Shown: piece by piece, positions 8,177-16,534 of the stretch
Position numbering within the stretch: the first letter of the stretch is position 1
Layout: each line of letters starts with the position of its first letter
Origin: JBFIHF01 sp964411125
Lineage (GTDB): Bacteria > Myxococcota_A > Bradymonadia > Bradymonadales > Bradymonadaceae
Assembly (NCBI GenBank): GCA_964411125.1
Contig: CAYPJU010000021.1
Location: 20,380 to 84,379 of the forward strand
Length of the DNA: 64,000 bases
Direction: 5' to 3'
Position numbers and translations under genes: made by a program
The notes under the pieces: generated by a model
Database searches by the model: none
Told to the model about the DNA's origin: nothing
Seen by the model: only the letters and a program-made list of their open reading frames with translations

Positions 8177-9994
8177 ATGCTCTCCACCCCGCTACGATTC
8201 TGGATCTGCGCCGCGCTCGTCGTCACGGCGGGTTGCAAGACCGCGGGCGCGGGGATGCGGACATCGCAGGGGACCGGACTCGATGGAGGAGCTGACGAGC
8301 TCGACTCGCGGCGAGCCTCGCCCGAGGCGGTGGATGCGGCCGTGGGGGCCGCACGATCGAGCGCAGTCGGCGCAATCGATGCCGGCCGAAACCGAAGCCC
8401 CGGCTGGGTGGAGCTTCCGGCGGACCTGGAGTGGTCGGCGATCCTCGACCCCGATCGAGAGCCGAAGGGCTCGCTCTCGGTCGGTTCCGTCGCCTCCGGA
8501 TCTCTGGTGAACGCGGCGGAGCTCGACGACAGCGGTCCTCACCATTCGATCATCGAACGGCATCGCAAGCACAACACGCGTTGGGCGACCCGCGAGCTGG
8601 TCGACATCATCCTGCACGCAGCGGCCCACGTCGACGCGACCGCACCGGGGGCTCCGCTGCGGGTCGGGAACATGAGCCGTAAACGAGGGGGGGACATTCG
8701 GTGGTCGAACTCGCACAACTCGGGGCGCGACGCCGACCTCGCCTTCTACGTCGTCGATGCGAAGACCGGTGAGTCGGTCCCATCGCCCGACCTGTTGTCG
8801 TTCGACGAGGCGGGCCCCGCGCGTGGCCGCCCCGAGTTCGTCTTCGACGTCGCCCGAAACTGGAAGCTGACGGAGGGGCTGCTGAACCACGACGTCGTCG
8901 ATGTTCAGTGGCTCTTCATCTCGATCCCGCTCAAGGAAGCGCTGCTCGAGCATGCGCGTTCGACGGGGGCGGACCCCGAGCTCATCGCCCGGGCCGAGTC
9001 GGTCCTCCATCAACCGACGGACTCGTCGCCGCACAACGATCATTTTCACCTTCGGGTTACGTGCCCACGGAACGACCGCTTGGAGGGCTGCGTCGACTAC
9101 GGTCCGAAGTGGGAGTGGGCCGATTGGCACTCCGAGGCGCTCCTCGCCCGCGCCCTGGAGCTGGCGAGGACCTTCGAGACGAGTGGTGTTCAGGAGCGAC
9201 GGGCCGCGCTGGAGTTCCTCGAAGACACGAAGAACCCGTACGGCCCGGACGTCGCAGCGGTCTGGGGGTTGTGGGATTCCGACGAAGACGTGGTCGACGA
9301 CGCGATCGACCTCATCGCCTCGCAGTGGAGCCCGTCGGCGACCGTGCTGGTGCGGATTGAGAAGTACCTGCGGGAAGGCCGGGCTAGCGGTCGTGCCGTC
9401 GGCCGTCTCTACGGCGTTCTCCGCCAGTCTCGAGACCCTCTCGCGCGAGACTTCGCGCTCTCGCGCCTGATCGAACCCGACGTCTCTCCGGAGGAGAAGG
9501 TTCACGCAGCGCGTTCCCTCGGGCACTTCATGGAGCCGGAGGTGGCACACGCACTGGTCGCTCAGTTGGCGACCCAACCCCCGTCGGTGCGCGCCGAGAT
9601 GGCGGGCGTGCTCGCCCGCATCACCAACCGCAGCGACGGCGTGGACTGGGCTCGCGCCGACGAGCCCACCGTCGCCCGTGCGATCGCGGGGTGGCAGTCC
9701 TGGCTCGACGCGAATCCTTCGGGACGCGCCGGATGGCTGGCACGCGGCTTCACGCAGGCGGGGGTCGAGATGACCGAACCGGACGCGACGCACATCGACG
9801 CGCTCCTCGCACTGTTGCGAAGCGACCAGCCGCACCTCGTCTACAACGCGAACCGGACGATTCGAGAGGTCACTGGTCGATGGGCCCCACTCGAACAGGA
9901 CGACGGGCAGGCCCTCGAGAAGTACTGGAAGAAATGGTGGAACAAGAACCGCGAGCGGGTACTGCAGGGGGGAGCTTTCGGAGACGACTCCTGA
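8177..9994 (+). CDS. MepA-like peptidoglycan endopeptidase lipoprotein with HEAT-like C-terminal half
   Basis: A 605-residue exported lipoprotein. The signal peptide MLSTPLRFWICAALVVTAGC ends in a clear lipobox. ATGs at 8174 and 8177 are adjacent; the second is better spaced from GAAGG. Residues about 100-310 match the penicillin-insensitive murein endopeptidase MepA: SHNSGRDAD supplies His180 and Asp187, and HNDHFH supplies His286, His289 and His291, equivalent to the LAS metallopeptidase zinc site (E. coli H113, D120, H206, H209, H211). All metal and catalytic residues are present, so cleavage of D-Ala-mDAP cross-links is likely. The second half (about 310-600) is not in E. coli MepA; it has helical units such as AARSLGHFMEPEVAHALVAQLA, resembling HEAT/armadillo repeats that could bind a partner. 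It is divergent from the AmpG-like gene. Confidence 0.88.
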   Translation: MLSTPLRFWICAALVVTAGCKTAGAGMRTSQGTGLDGGADELDSRRASPEAVDAAVGAARSSAVGAIDAGRNRSPGWVELPADLEWSAILDPDREPKGSLSVGSVASGSLVNAAELDDSGPHHSIIERHRKHNTRWATRELVDIILHAAAHVDATAPGAPLRVGNMSRKRGGDIRWSNSHNSGRDADLAFYVVDAKTGESVPSPDLLSFDEAGPARGRPEFVFDVARNWKLTEGLLNHDVVDVQWLFISIPLKEALLEHARSTGADPELIARAESVLHQPTDSSPHNDHFHLRVTCPRNDRLEGCVDYGPKWEWADWHSEALLARALELARTFETSGVQERRAALEFLEDTKNPYGPDVAAVWGLWDSDEDVVDDAIDLIASQWSPSATVLVRIEKYLREGRASGRAVGRLYGVLRQSRDPLARDFALSRLIEPDVSPEEKVHAARSLGHFMEPEVAHALVAQLATQPPSVRAEMAGVLARITNRSDGVDWARADEPTVARAIAGWQSWLDANPSGRAGWLARGFTQAGVEMTEPDATHIDALLALLRSDQPHLVYNANRTIREVTGRWAPLEQDDGQALEKYWKKWWNKNRERVLQGGAFGDDS

Positions 9995-10022
9995 GCGTGC
10001 GCGTGCCCGAGGCCGCTCGTCC

Positions 10023-10643
10023 TCAGGTGGGCTCGCTCGCGTTGTGTGACTGTGCAGTTTCGATCGCCCGGATGAATCCGCGGATGTACTCGCCCCCCGA
10101 GGTGAGGCTGAAGATGACGGAGATCGCGAGAAGCCAGAGTCCGACGCGATGGAAATTGAACTCGAGCGAGACGAACAGATAGTCGAGCTCGTAGGTGTAG
10201 TGGACGATGAGCCCGATCAATCCGACCATCTGAAACGCGGTCTTGAGCTTCCCGCCCTCCCCCGCCGCGATGACCATCCCTTCGGAAGCGGCCATCGCGC
10301 GCAAGCTGGTGATCGAAATTTCGCGGGCGATGATGATGACGACCAGCCACTGCTCGACGCGTCCCAGCGCCACCAGGAAGACCAGGACCGCCATCACGAG
10401 CAGCTTGTCCGCGAGCGGATCGAGGAACTTTCCGGTCAGGCTGACGAGCCCGCGCTTCCGAGCGATATAGCCGTCGAGCCAGTCGGTGACGGATGCGACG
10501 GCGAAGAATGTGAACGCGAGCAGACAGGACTTCGGAGAGCCGTCGAAGATGAGTCCACAGACGACCGGAATGAGGGCAATACGGAACAGCGTCAGGAGGT
10601 TGGGGATGTTGACGATGTCCTGACGGATTGTACTGGCGCTCAC
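10023..10643 (-). CDS. pgsA: CDP-diacylglycerol-glycerol-3-phosphate 3-phosphatidyltransferase
   Basis: A 206-residue membrane enzyme that makes phosphatidylglycerol phosphate, the committed step to phosphatidylglycerol and cardiolipin. The CDP-alcohol phosphatidyltransferase motif D-G-x2-A-R-x8-G-x3-D-x3-D is complete: DWLDGYIARKRG followed by GKFLDPLADK at residues about 54-80. Several hydrophobic helices and the N-terminal IPNLLTLFRI phrase are typical of PgsA. The start is a GTG whose GTGA overlaps the stop of the upstream lytic transglycosylase gene by four bases, so the two are translationally coupled. Length is slightly above the family's usual 180-200 residues because of a polar C-terminal tail. 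Confidence 0.93.
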   Translation of the reverse strand: MSASTIRQDIVNIPNLLTLFRIALIPVVCGLIFDGSPKSCLLAFTFFAVASVTDWLDGYIARKRGLVSLTGKFLDPLADKLLVMAVLVFLVALGRVEQWLVVIIIAREISITSLRAMAASEGMVIAAGEGGKLKTAFQMVGLIGLIVHYTYELDYLFVSLEFNFHRVGLWLLAISVIFSLTSGGEYIRGFIRAIETAQSHNASEPT

Positions 10644-11323
10644 TCCTCGCTCTCAGCCGCCGAGTAGGTCTGGTACCAGCGGTACACCGACGAAACGTAT
10701 CCGCGGGTCTTGGGATACGGGATTCCGTCGTACCTTGCAACGGCCGCGTCGCCTGCGTTGTAGGCGGCGAGGATGAGATTGATGTCACCGTCGTAGCGGT
10801 CGATCAGGATTCTGAGGAACTTGGTGCCGCCGAAAATGTTCTGCCGCGGGTCGAAGGCGTCGGTCACGTTCAGCGACGCAGCAGTCCGCGGCATGAGCTG
10901 CATCAGCCCCATCGCGCCGGCGTGGCTGACGGCGTTGGGTTGGAAGTTGCTTTCCACGCGAATCACGGCTTTCACGAAAGCGAACGGGACGTCGTACGCT
11001 TCGCTCGCTTCGGCGATGATGTCGTCGAAGGCCCCCTGGCGGCGACTTCGGGGGACGTCGTTGTTCGGGTTCTGCGTGTGATTCGCGCTCGAGGTGGAGC
11101 TCGACTTCGAGGAGCGCTTCGCGGTCTGCTTTTTCGCCGTGGTGCTCCGCGAGACCTTCGGTCCCCCGGAGACGACCTCGACGAGCTGCAGGTCGCTGCG
11201 CTTCTCGCTCGTGATGATGACGTCGCCTTCTTTCGTCCGATACTTGTAAAGCTCAGCCGACGCCGTCGATGCGAACAGCATCGAGGCGGTGAGGATCACG
11301 AGCGCCGGGGTTCGGAACTTCAT
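10640..11323 (-). CDS. Lytic transglycosylase (SLT domain)
   Basis: A 227-residue exported peptidoglycan lytic transglycosylase. The signal peptide ends ASTASA-E. Residues about 25-55 (LYKYRTKEGDVIITSEKR) form a DUF4124-like segment often fused to these enzymes, and a Ser/Thr/Lys-rich linker follows. Residues about 110-215 are the SLT fold: VKAVIRVESNFQPNAVS carries the catalytic Glu (VES), then GAMGLMQLMPRTA, and NLILAAYNAGDAAVARY, matching family 1 lytic transglycosylase motifs (ES, GLMQ, AYNAG). It would cleave the MurNAc-GlcNAc bond with anhydro-MurNAc formation. It is the first gene of a pair with pgsA. Confidence 0.93.
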   Translation of the reverse strand: MKFRTPALVILTASMLFASTASAELYKYRTKEGDVIITSEKRSDLQLVEVVSGGPKVSRSTTAKKQTAKRSSKSSSTSSANHTQNPNNDVPRSRRQGAFDDIIAEASEAYDVPFAFVKAVIRVESNFQPNAVSHAGAMGLMQLMPRTAASLNVTDAFDPRQNIFGGTKFLRILIDRYDGDINLILAAYNAGDAAVARYDGIPYPKTRGYVSSVYRWYQTYSAAESEE

Positions 11324-11366
11324 CTGCCTATCTAATCAAGGGACGCGCTCGAGCGCAACTTTAGGC

Positions 11367-11391
11367 GCCAGCCCCGAGGACCGAGGCTGGC
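11367..11391 (-). terminator. Hairpin between Cys-rich lipoprotein and lytic transglycosylase genes
   Basis: Stem GCCAGCC / GGCTGGC with an 11-base loop, 9 bases past the Cys-rich gene's stop. There is no U-run on the minus-strand side (TTTT follows only in the plus direction), so a terminator role on the minus strand is uncertain. Confidence 0.35.
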
Positions 11392-11399
11392 ATTTTCGA

Positions 11400-12854
11400 C
11401 TAGCGGGTGCAGTACCCGAGTTCGCAGGTGTTGGTCCGGCACTCGCTGTCGGCGGAGCATTCCACGGTGCAGAACCCGTCGACGCAGACGGAGTCCCCCC
11501 CACCGCAGTCTGCGGTGCGGCGACACTGGAATCCCGGCCGCCAGTCGGGCTGGCACACGCCGTGGTCGCACATCAGACGCGAGCCGCAGTCGGAATCGGC
11601 GTCACAGGTGGCGAAACACTCGCCGTCGACGCAGACGCCATCGCTGCACTCGGCGTTGGTCGAGCAGTCGTTCGCGGGCGTGGTCGCGGCGAGACAGAGT
11701 CCCTGCTGGCACGTCTGGCTCTGCGGACACTCGGAATCGGCGGTGCATTCGAAGTGGCAGAAGTTGTCGACGCAGTCTTTCTCGAGGCCGCACTGCGAGT
11801 CGGTGACACAGACCACCGGGACGACCTGGCAGGAGCCTGCGACACAGTTCTCGCACGGCTCGCAGTCGGCGCTCGACGAGCACGACAGATCCGGCGCGGC
11901 GTCGGCGACGCACCGACCGTCGTCGCCGCACGACTCACCGTCCCGGCAGTCGCCATCGGCGACGCAACCGATGCGGCATTCTCCGCGGTCGCAATAGGCC
12001 CCGATGCTGCAGTCCGTGTCGACGAGGCAGATGGTGTCCGTGACGCACCTGGCGTCCTCGCAGCGCTCGTTCGTGCCGCAATCGAGGCTCGTGGAGCAAC
12101 CGTCCGCGCTCCCTGGATCGACGACGACCGGATCGTCCTCGTCGGGTTCTTCGATGGGATCGGGGTCGGTGACGGGGGCCGGAGCGTCGGGGTCTTCGTC
12201 GTCGCGCTCTACACAGACCCCGCGCCAGCAGAGTCCGTCCCCACACTCCGCGTCCGACGTGCAGCCGGAGCTACAGAGGTCCTGGAAACACGCGGAGTCG
12301 CGGCCGCATTCGTCGCTCTCGCCGCATTCGATCTGGCATTCTCCATCGGTGCAGACCCCCGCAGTGCCGCAGTCGGCGTCCGCCGAGCAGTCACCACCGA
12401 CGACACATCGACCGTCGCTGCAGACCTCGCCGACCATGCAGTCGATGTCGGCCCGACAGGCGGGGACGCAGATTCCGTCGAGCGTGCAGAACTCGCCGGT
12501 GAAGCATTCGTTGTCCGCGTCGCAGCGGCGCGGCGCAGCGCATGTGCCGTCCTCGCAGCGGCGAGAGGCACAGTCGTTGTCGGTGGTGCAGCTCCCTGCC
12601 TCCGGCTCGTCCACGCAGAGACGGTCACGGGAGCAAAACTGGTCCGATTCGCAGTCGGCGTTCCCGGAGCAGACTTCGACGCAGCGATCCTCGACGCACA
12701 CGGCGTCGCCGATGCACTGCTGGTCAGTCTGGCAAGTCGTGGGAGAGGGGGAGTCGTCGTCCAGCGCGTGCTCGCGGTCACATCCGCCGCAGGCTGTCGA
12801 GAAGAGGAGCGCCGCTAGCGCGAGCGTTCGGGGAACGTTCTTCCATGCAAACAT
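11400..12854 (-). CDS. Cysteine-rich repeat lipoprotein
   Basis: A 484-residue exported lipoprotein with about 75 cysteines. The start MFAWKNVPRT at 12854 has GGAG six bases upstream and gives a signal peptide ending LLFSTAC, a lipobox; an in-frame start at 12884 adds ten non-signal residues. The mature protein is about 18 copies of a roughly 20-residue, four-cysteine module of the form C-x5-C-x5-C-x5-C (for example CSADADCGTAGVC and CDADSDCGSRLMC), in two blocks separated by an acidic Asp/Pro/Glu linker at about residues 215-245. Such Dickkopf/EGF-like disulfide arrays are frequent in Myxococcota surface proteins; binding or adhesion is a guess. Acidic residues inside each module could bind Ca. 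Confidence 0.85.
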   Translation of the reverse strand: MFAWKNVPRTLALAALLFSTACGGCDREHALDDDSPSPTTCQTDQQCIGDAVCVEDRCVEVCSGNADCESDQFCSRDRLCVDEPEAGSCTTDNDCASRRCEDGTCAAPRRCDADNECFTGEFCTLDGICVPACRADIDCMVGEVCSDGRCVVGGDCSADADCGTAGVCTDGECQIECGESDECGRDSACFQDLCSSGCTSDAECGDGLCWRGVCVERDDEDPDAPAPVTDPDPIEEPDEDDPVVVDPGSADGCSTSLDCGTNERCEDARCVTDTICLVDTDCSIGAYCDRGECRIGCVADGDCRDGESCGDDGRCVADAAPDLSCSSSADCEPCENCVAGSCQVVPVVCVTDSQCGLEKDCVDNFCHFECTADSECPQSQTCQQGLCLAATTPANDCSTNAECSDGVCVDGECFATCDADSDCGSRLMCDHGVCQPDWRPGFQCRRTADCGGGDSVCVDGFCTVECSADSECRTNTCELGYCTR

Positions 12855-12940
12855 CAAGGTCTCCGCGTGTCTTTTAGCGTTCACGCGGGCTTGGACTACC
12901 CCGAATTGTCGTTATTCAAACCGCGGGTAGGAAGATCTGC

Positions 12941-13459
12941 TCAGCCGTCGAGCTTCTTTGTACGCTTCATGTTCTCCATGACCTTCTGGTACTCGATGTC
13001 CCAGGAAGCCGAGCCTTCTTCGATGTTCTTGATCTTGTTTCGGACTTCCTGGTCGAGCTGCTCGTCCATCGACATGTGGCGCCGGAGGATGGGGCGAATC
13101 TTCTTCCGAAGGTCCTGGTCGGTGTCGTAAACCTCTTCGACGTACATCGAGTGGAGGAACGCCTCGATGAGCTGCGTGATGATGTAGCCCACCGCTTCTT
13201 CGCCAATCTGTACGTTCTTCTCTTTGGCGAGCTGCCGCTTGGCGCGGCCGATGCTCACGGAGTTGTCGGACTTGCGCATCACCTCGCGCGCCTTGTCGGT
13301 GAGCTCTCGGTCGAGTCGGATGTACTCGCGGAGCACCGACTGGATGTCGAGTTCGACCTCGGGCATGTTCTCCTCGGTGACCTCCAGTCCACCGGTGCGA
13401 ACTAGCACTCGGAGGAGCTCCTCGGCGATCACCGGAACCTGTCCACCGTAAAGACGCAT
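12941..13459 (-). CDS. DUF507 family protein
   Basis: A 172-residue soluble, strongly charged, mostly helical protein. It begins MRLYGGQVPVIAEELL, matching the DUF507 N-terminus (MRLS.-.V..IA..I), and appears to contain two DUF507-like halves (about 1-85 and 90-172) as in the longer members of this family. Members occur in Myxococcota, Aquificota and related groups; function is not established. The start has GAGG seven bases upstream. It is divergent from enolase across a 219-base gap and lies 86 bases upstream of the Cys-rich lipoprotein gene on the same strand. Confidence 0.85.
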   Translation of the reverse strand: MRLYGGQVPVIAEELLRVLVRTGGLEVTEENMPEVELDIQSVLREYIRLDRELTDKAREVMRKSDNSVSIGRAKRQLAKEKNVQIGEEAVGYIITQLIEAFLHSMYVEEVYDTDQDLRKKIRPILRRHMSMDEQLDQEVRNKIKNIEEGSASWDIEYQKVMENMKRTKKLDG

Positions 13460-13678
13460 TGCTGACCTCGAAATCGCGGAACTTCAAGCGGTCCGCGCTC
13501 ATGTTAGGAAGGCCTGGGGGGCCGGCGGTATTCCTAGACCGTGGGTTCTCGCAACTTTTGCGGCCAAATACAAGGACGATTTGGGCGATCGGCACGCCGA
13601 TACAGCGGCGAAGCGGTGCTCGCACTTCTGCCGTAAGCCGACTAACATCCGCGCGAACTCGTCCCTATGGAGACCATC

Positions 13679-14977
13679 ATGCTGAACGATTCCAGCCAGT
13701 GCGAAATCATCGATATCGTGGCGCGCGAGATCCTCGACAGCCGCGGAAATCCGACCGTCGAATGCGACGTCTTTCTCGCCGGCGGTGCGGTGGGTCGTGC
13801 AGCCGTGCCGAGCGGCGCCTCGACCGGAGAACACGAGGCCGTGGAGCTTCGTGACGGCGACGACGATCGCTACCTCGGCAAGGGAGTGCTCAAGGCTGTC
13901 GAGAACGTCGACGCCGTCATCGCTCCCGAAATCATCGGGCTCGATGCGCGCGACCAGGAGTACATCGACCGCTTGATGCTCGAGCTCGACGGAACGCCGA
14001 ACAAAGGGAAGCTCGGCGCGAACGCCGTACTCGCGGTTTCGTTGGCCGTCGCCAAGGCGGCGTCGGAATCGCTCGAACTGCCGCTCTACCGCTACGTCGG
14101 GGGTGTGCGTGCGTCGACGTTGCCGGTCCCGATGATGAACATCATCAACGGCGGGTCCCACGCCGACAACAGCGTCGACATCCAGGAGTTCATGGTGATG
14201 CCGGTCGGCGCGAACAGCATCCGCGAAGCAGTCCGCTGTGGCGCCGAGATCTTCCACGCGCTCAAGTCGGTCCTCAAGAAGGACGGCCACGTCACCGCCG
14301 TCGGCGACGAGGGTGGGTTCGCTCCGAACCTCGGTTCGAACAGCGAAGCGCTCGACTACATCATGCGCGCAATCGACGCGGCGGGCTACGACGCAGGGAG
14401 CGAGGTGGTCCTCGCGCTCGATGTCGCCGCGAGCGAGTTTTACGACAAGTCCAAGGGATACGTGCTCGCCGGCGAGGGGAAAACGTTCGACGCGGCGGGG
14501 CTGGTCGATTTCTACGCGGAGTTGGTCGAGAAGTACCCCATCGCTTCGATAGAAGACGGGCTGGACGAGAACGACTGGGACGGTTGGCTAACGCTGACCG
14601 AACAGCTCGGCGACCGGATCCAGTTGGTTGGCGACGACCTCTTCGTGACCAACACGGAGCGGCTCGCGTCGGGCATCGATCGCGGAGTCGCGAACTCCAT
14701 TCTCGTGAAGGTGAACCAGATCGGGACGCTGACGGAGACGCTCGAAGCGGTCGAGTTGGCCCATCGCAACGGTTACACGTCCGTCCTGAGCCACCGTTCG
14801 GGCGAAACGTCAGACACGACGATCGCTCACCTCGCGGTCGCGGTGGGCAGCGGGCAGATCAAGACCGGTTCGCTGTCGCGTTCCGACCGCGTCGCGAAGT
14901 ACAACGAGCTCATCCGGATCGAAGAAGAGCTCGACGTGCTCGCCTACTACCCAGGCGCGGCGGCTCTTCGAGTCTGA
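13679..14977 (+). CDS. eno: Enolase (phosphopyruvate hydratase)
   Basis: A 432-residue glycolytic enzyme converting 2-phosphoglycerate to phosphoenolpyruvate. All usual landmarks are present: REILDSRGNPTVE near the N-terminus, PSGASTGEHEAVELRDGD, MMNIINGGSHADNSVDIQEFM, GDEGGFAPNL with the catalytic Glu, LALDVAASEFY with a Mg ligand, SIEDGLDENDWDGW, VKVNQIGTLTET with the catalytic Lys, and SHRSGETSDTTI. The start is placed at the second Met (13679) because GGAG lies six bases before it and inside the codons of the first ATG (13667), which itself has no ribosome binding site. The gene is convergent with the kinase gene 37 bases downstream. Confidence 0.97.
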   Translation: MLNDSSQCEIIDIVAREILDSRGNPTVECDVFLAGGAVGRAAVPSGASTGEHEAVELRDGDDDRYLGKGVLKAVENVDAVIAPEIIGLDARDQEYIDRLMLELDGTPNKGKLGANAVLAVSLAVAKAASESLELPLYRYVGGVRASTLPVPMMNIINGGSHADNSVDIQEFMVMPVGANSIREAVRCGAEIFHALKSVLKKDGHVTAVGDEGGFAPNLGSNSEALDYIMRAIDAAGYDAGSEVVLALDVAASEFYDKSKGYVLAGEGKTFDAAGLVDFYAELVEKYPIASIEDGLDENDWDGWLTLTEQLGDRIQLVGDDLFVTNTERLASGIDRGVANSILVKVNQIGTLTETLEAVELAHRNGYTSVLSHRSGETSDTTIAHLAVAVGSGQIKTGSLSRSDRVAKYNELIRIEEELDVLAYYPGAAALRV

Positions 14978-15014
14978 CAGGCGCCCGCGACGGGACGTCA
15001 CTCCGGAATCGCGC

Positions 15015-15953
15015 CTACGCCAGCCGAGGGAGAAGGCCCCAATCTGTCACGGGATCTTTGCTCGGGCCGAGGTGCTCGACCCGCGCCCGGTAACCCTCTC
15101 GGTCCGCGATTTCGTCGAGCGCGTCGAGCAACTCCGTCGCGTCCGGCGGACGCATCTTCGGGTCTTTGCGCAGCAAGCTCTCGACGAGCCCGATGAGCTC
15201 TCGCGGAACCTCCGAGCCCACCGTGTCGGTCAGGGGCTCGACCGACTCGTAGAGATGCTTCTTCGCCACCTCGAGCCTCGATGTTCCTCGAAACGGGGGC
15301 ACCCCTCGCAACATTTCGTACCCGATCACCCCTAGCGAATAGAGGTCACCGCGAAGGTCGATCTCCTCGTTTCGGAAGACCTCCGGGGGCATGTAGGTGA
15401 TGGTCCCCGGGGCGGTTCCGAGATCGGTGATCTCCGAGGTGGCGTTGTGGTCGCGCACCAGGCCGAAGTCGAGAATCTTGACCCGCACGGTGTGGTCGGA
15501 CTTCGGCTTGAGCTTGAGGTTCGAAGGCTTGAGGTCACGGTGAACGATGCCGACTTCGTGAGCGGCTTGCAGGCCGCGAGAGGTCTCCTGGAGTACGCGC
15601 ACCGCGAGGCCCGGAGGAAGGCGGCCGTGATCCAGCAGCGTCGACAGGTCATCTCCGGTCGCGAGCTCCATGGCGACGAAGAGAAGCCCGAGCTGCATGT
15701 CGCGGTCGAACGCGTAAAGCCGAACGATGTTTCGGCTGCGGACGCGCGCGAGGGTCTCGGCTTCCCGGAGGAACCGCTCCGGTGCTGCGGGATCGGCGAT
15801 GTTTCGCCGCATGATCTTCAGGGCGACGAGACGGTCCTCGGCGAGGTCTTCGGCGGCGTAGACATCGCCCATTCCGCCCTCCCCCACCTTGATGAGGATG
15901 CGGTAGCGGTCGGCGACGTATCTCCCGACCATGGGGTCACCGTCGATATCCAT
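15015..15953 (-). CDS. Hanks-type serine/threonine protein kinase, soluble
   Basis: A 312-residue eukaryotic-like protein kinase with no membrane segment and no added sensor domain. The catalytic elements are complete: glycine loop GEGGMGDVY (24-32), Lys46 in VALKIM, the HRDLKPSN loop with Asp140, DFG at 162-164 and a PPE motif at 189-191. TDLGTAPGTITYMPP supplies Thr residues for activation-loop phosphorylation. It lies three bases downstream of the MPN-like gene and follows a run that includes a PP2C phosphatase, so kinase and phosphatase probably act on shared targets. The start has GGAAGAG about seven bases upstream. The substrate is unknown. Confidence 0.92.
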   Translation of the reverse strand: MDIDGDPMVGRYVADRYRILIKVGEGGMGDVYAAEDLAEDRLVALKIMRRNIADPAAPERFLREAETLARVRSRNIVRLYAFDRDMQLGLLFVAMELATGDDLSTLLDHGRLPPGLAVRVLQETSRGLQAAHEVGIVHRDLKPSNLKLKPKSDHTVRVKILDFGLVRDHNATSEITDLGTAPGTITYMPPEVFRNEEIDLRGDLYSLGVIGYEMLRGVPPFRGTSRLEVAKKHLYESVEPLTDTVGSEVPRELIGLVESLLRKDPKMRPPDATELLDALDEIADREGYRARVEHLGPSKDPVTDWGLLPRLA

Positions 15954-15956
15954 CCG

Positions 15957-16529
15957 TCACTCTTCCTGGTCGCTGCCGACCGAATCGACGTCCGCCCCTT
16001 TGGGAGCAGGCTCTCGTCTTGCGGGAGTGAGTCGAGAAACCACGTCAATGCCGACGTTGCCGAACCGCCCCCCGACTCGGGCGTAGACCCCGATTTTCCC
16101 GACATTTGGGTCGTAGACGACGAGGGGCTGAAACGGGATGTTGAAAAGCGAAAGGTGGACGCGGACCATCTCTTCCTCGACGCGAGCCCCCCCACCGCGG
16201 CGGGCGACCCAGAGTCCCACCATCGGAAGTTCTGGTTCGCTCCGCAGATACTGGTCGGCCGCCTGGCGAGTGGTGGCGTAGAGCTCTTCCATCGTTTCGA
16301 CGCGACCGAATCCGCTGAAACCGGTGACCTCCACGAACCCGCCCTCGTCGGCGATGCGGAATCCCCCCGTGAGCACAGCGATCGCCGACGTCCCGGCGGA
16401 GGGGTGTTCGGAAGCGAAGACGAGCTCCTCGACGGCGTCCTGATAGAACACGAACCTCAGGTGTTCGTCCCCCGGGCTTCCGAGGGAACGGACGCTGAGT
16501 TCGGGATCGTCCGATGGAGGGATGGGCAC
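15957..16529 (-). CDS. MPN/JAB-like protein lacking the JAMM metal residues (proposed)
   Basis: A protein of about 190 residues between the kinase and a membrane-protein gene. There is no ATG; a GTG at 16529 (VPIPPSDDPE) or a CTG at 16538, which overlaps the upstream stop, are the possible starts, and coupling to the upstream gene is likely. The order of secondary-structure-like segments (FVFYQDAVEELVFAS, SAIAVLTGGF, FVEVTGFSGF, MVGLWVARRGGGAR, PFQPLVVYDPNVGKIGVYARV) resembles Mov34/MPN/JAB1 domains, where MVGWxHxH and VVDP-x-x-G motifs occur. Here the HxH-x10-D zinc motif is absent (GLWVARRGG instead), so it would be an MPN-minus, non-catalytic member. The assignment is my reading of the pattern and needs structural confirmation. 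Confidence 0.6.
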   Translation of the reverse strand: MPIPPSDDPELSVRSLGSPGDEHLRFVFYQDAVEELVFASEHPSAGTSAIAVLTGGFRIADEGGFVEVTGFSGFGRVETMEELYATTRQAADQYLRSEPELPMVGLWVARRGGGARVEEEMVRVHLSLFNIPFQPLVVYDPNVGKIGVYARVGGRFGNVGIDVVSRLTPARREPAPKGADVDSVGSDQEE

Positions 16530-16534
16530 GTCGC

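Noticed and set aside
6751..8238. A 495-codon minus-strand frame ending VVVFIDKIKKLASSAS
   Set aside because: It is mostly the shadow of the AmpG-like gene; the last 30 codons lie in AT-rich DNA and have no start with a ribosome binding site.
11345..11356. 12-base palindrome GCGCTCGAGCGC
   Set aside because: Short GC palindromes are expected often at this base composition; no gene start or terminator fits it.
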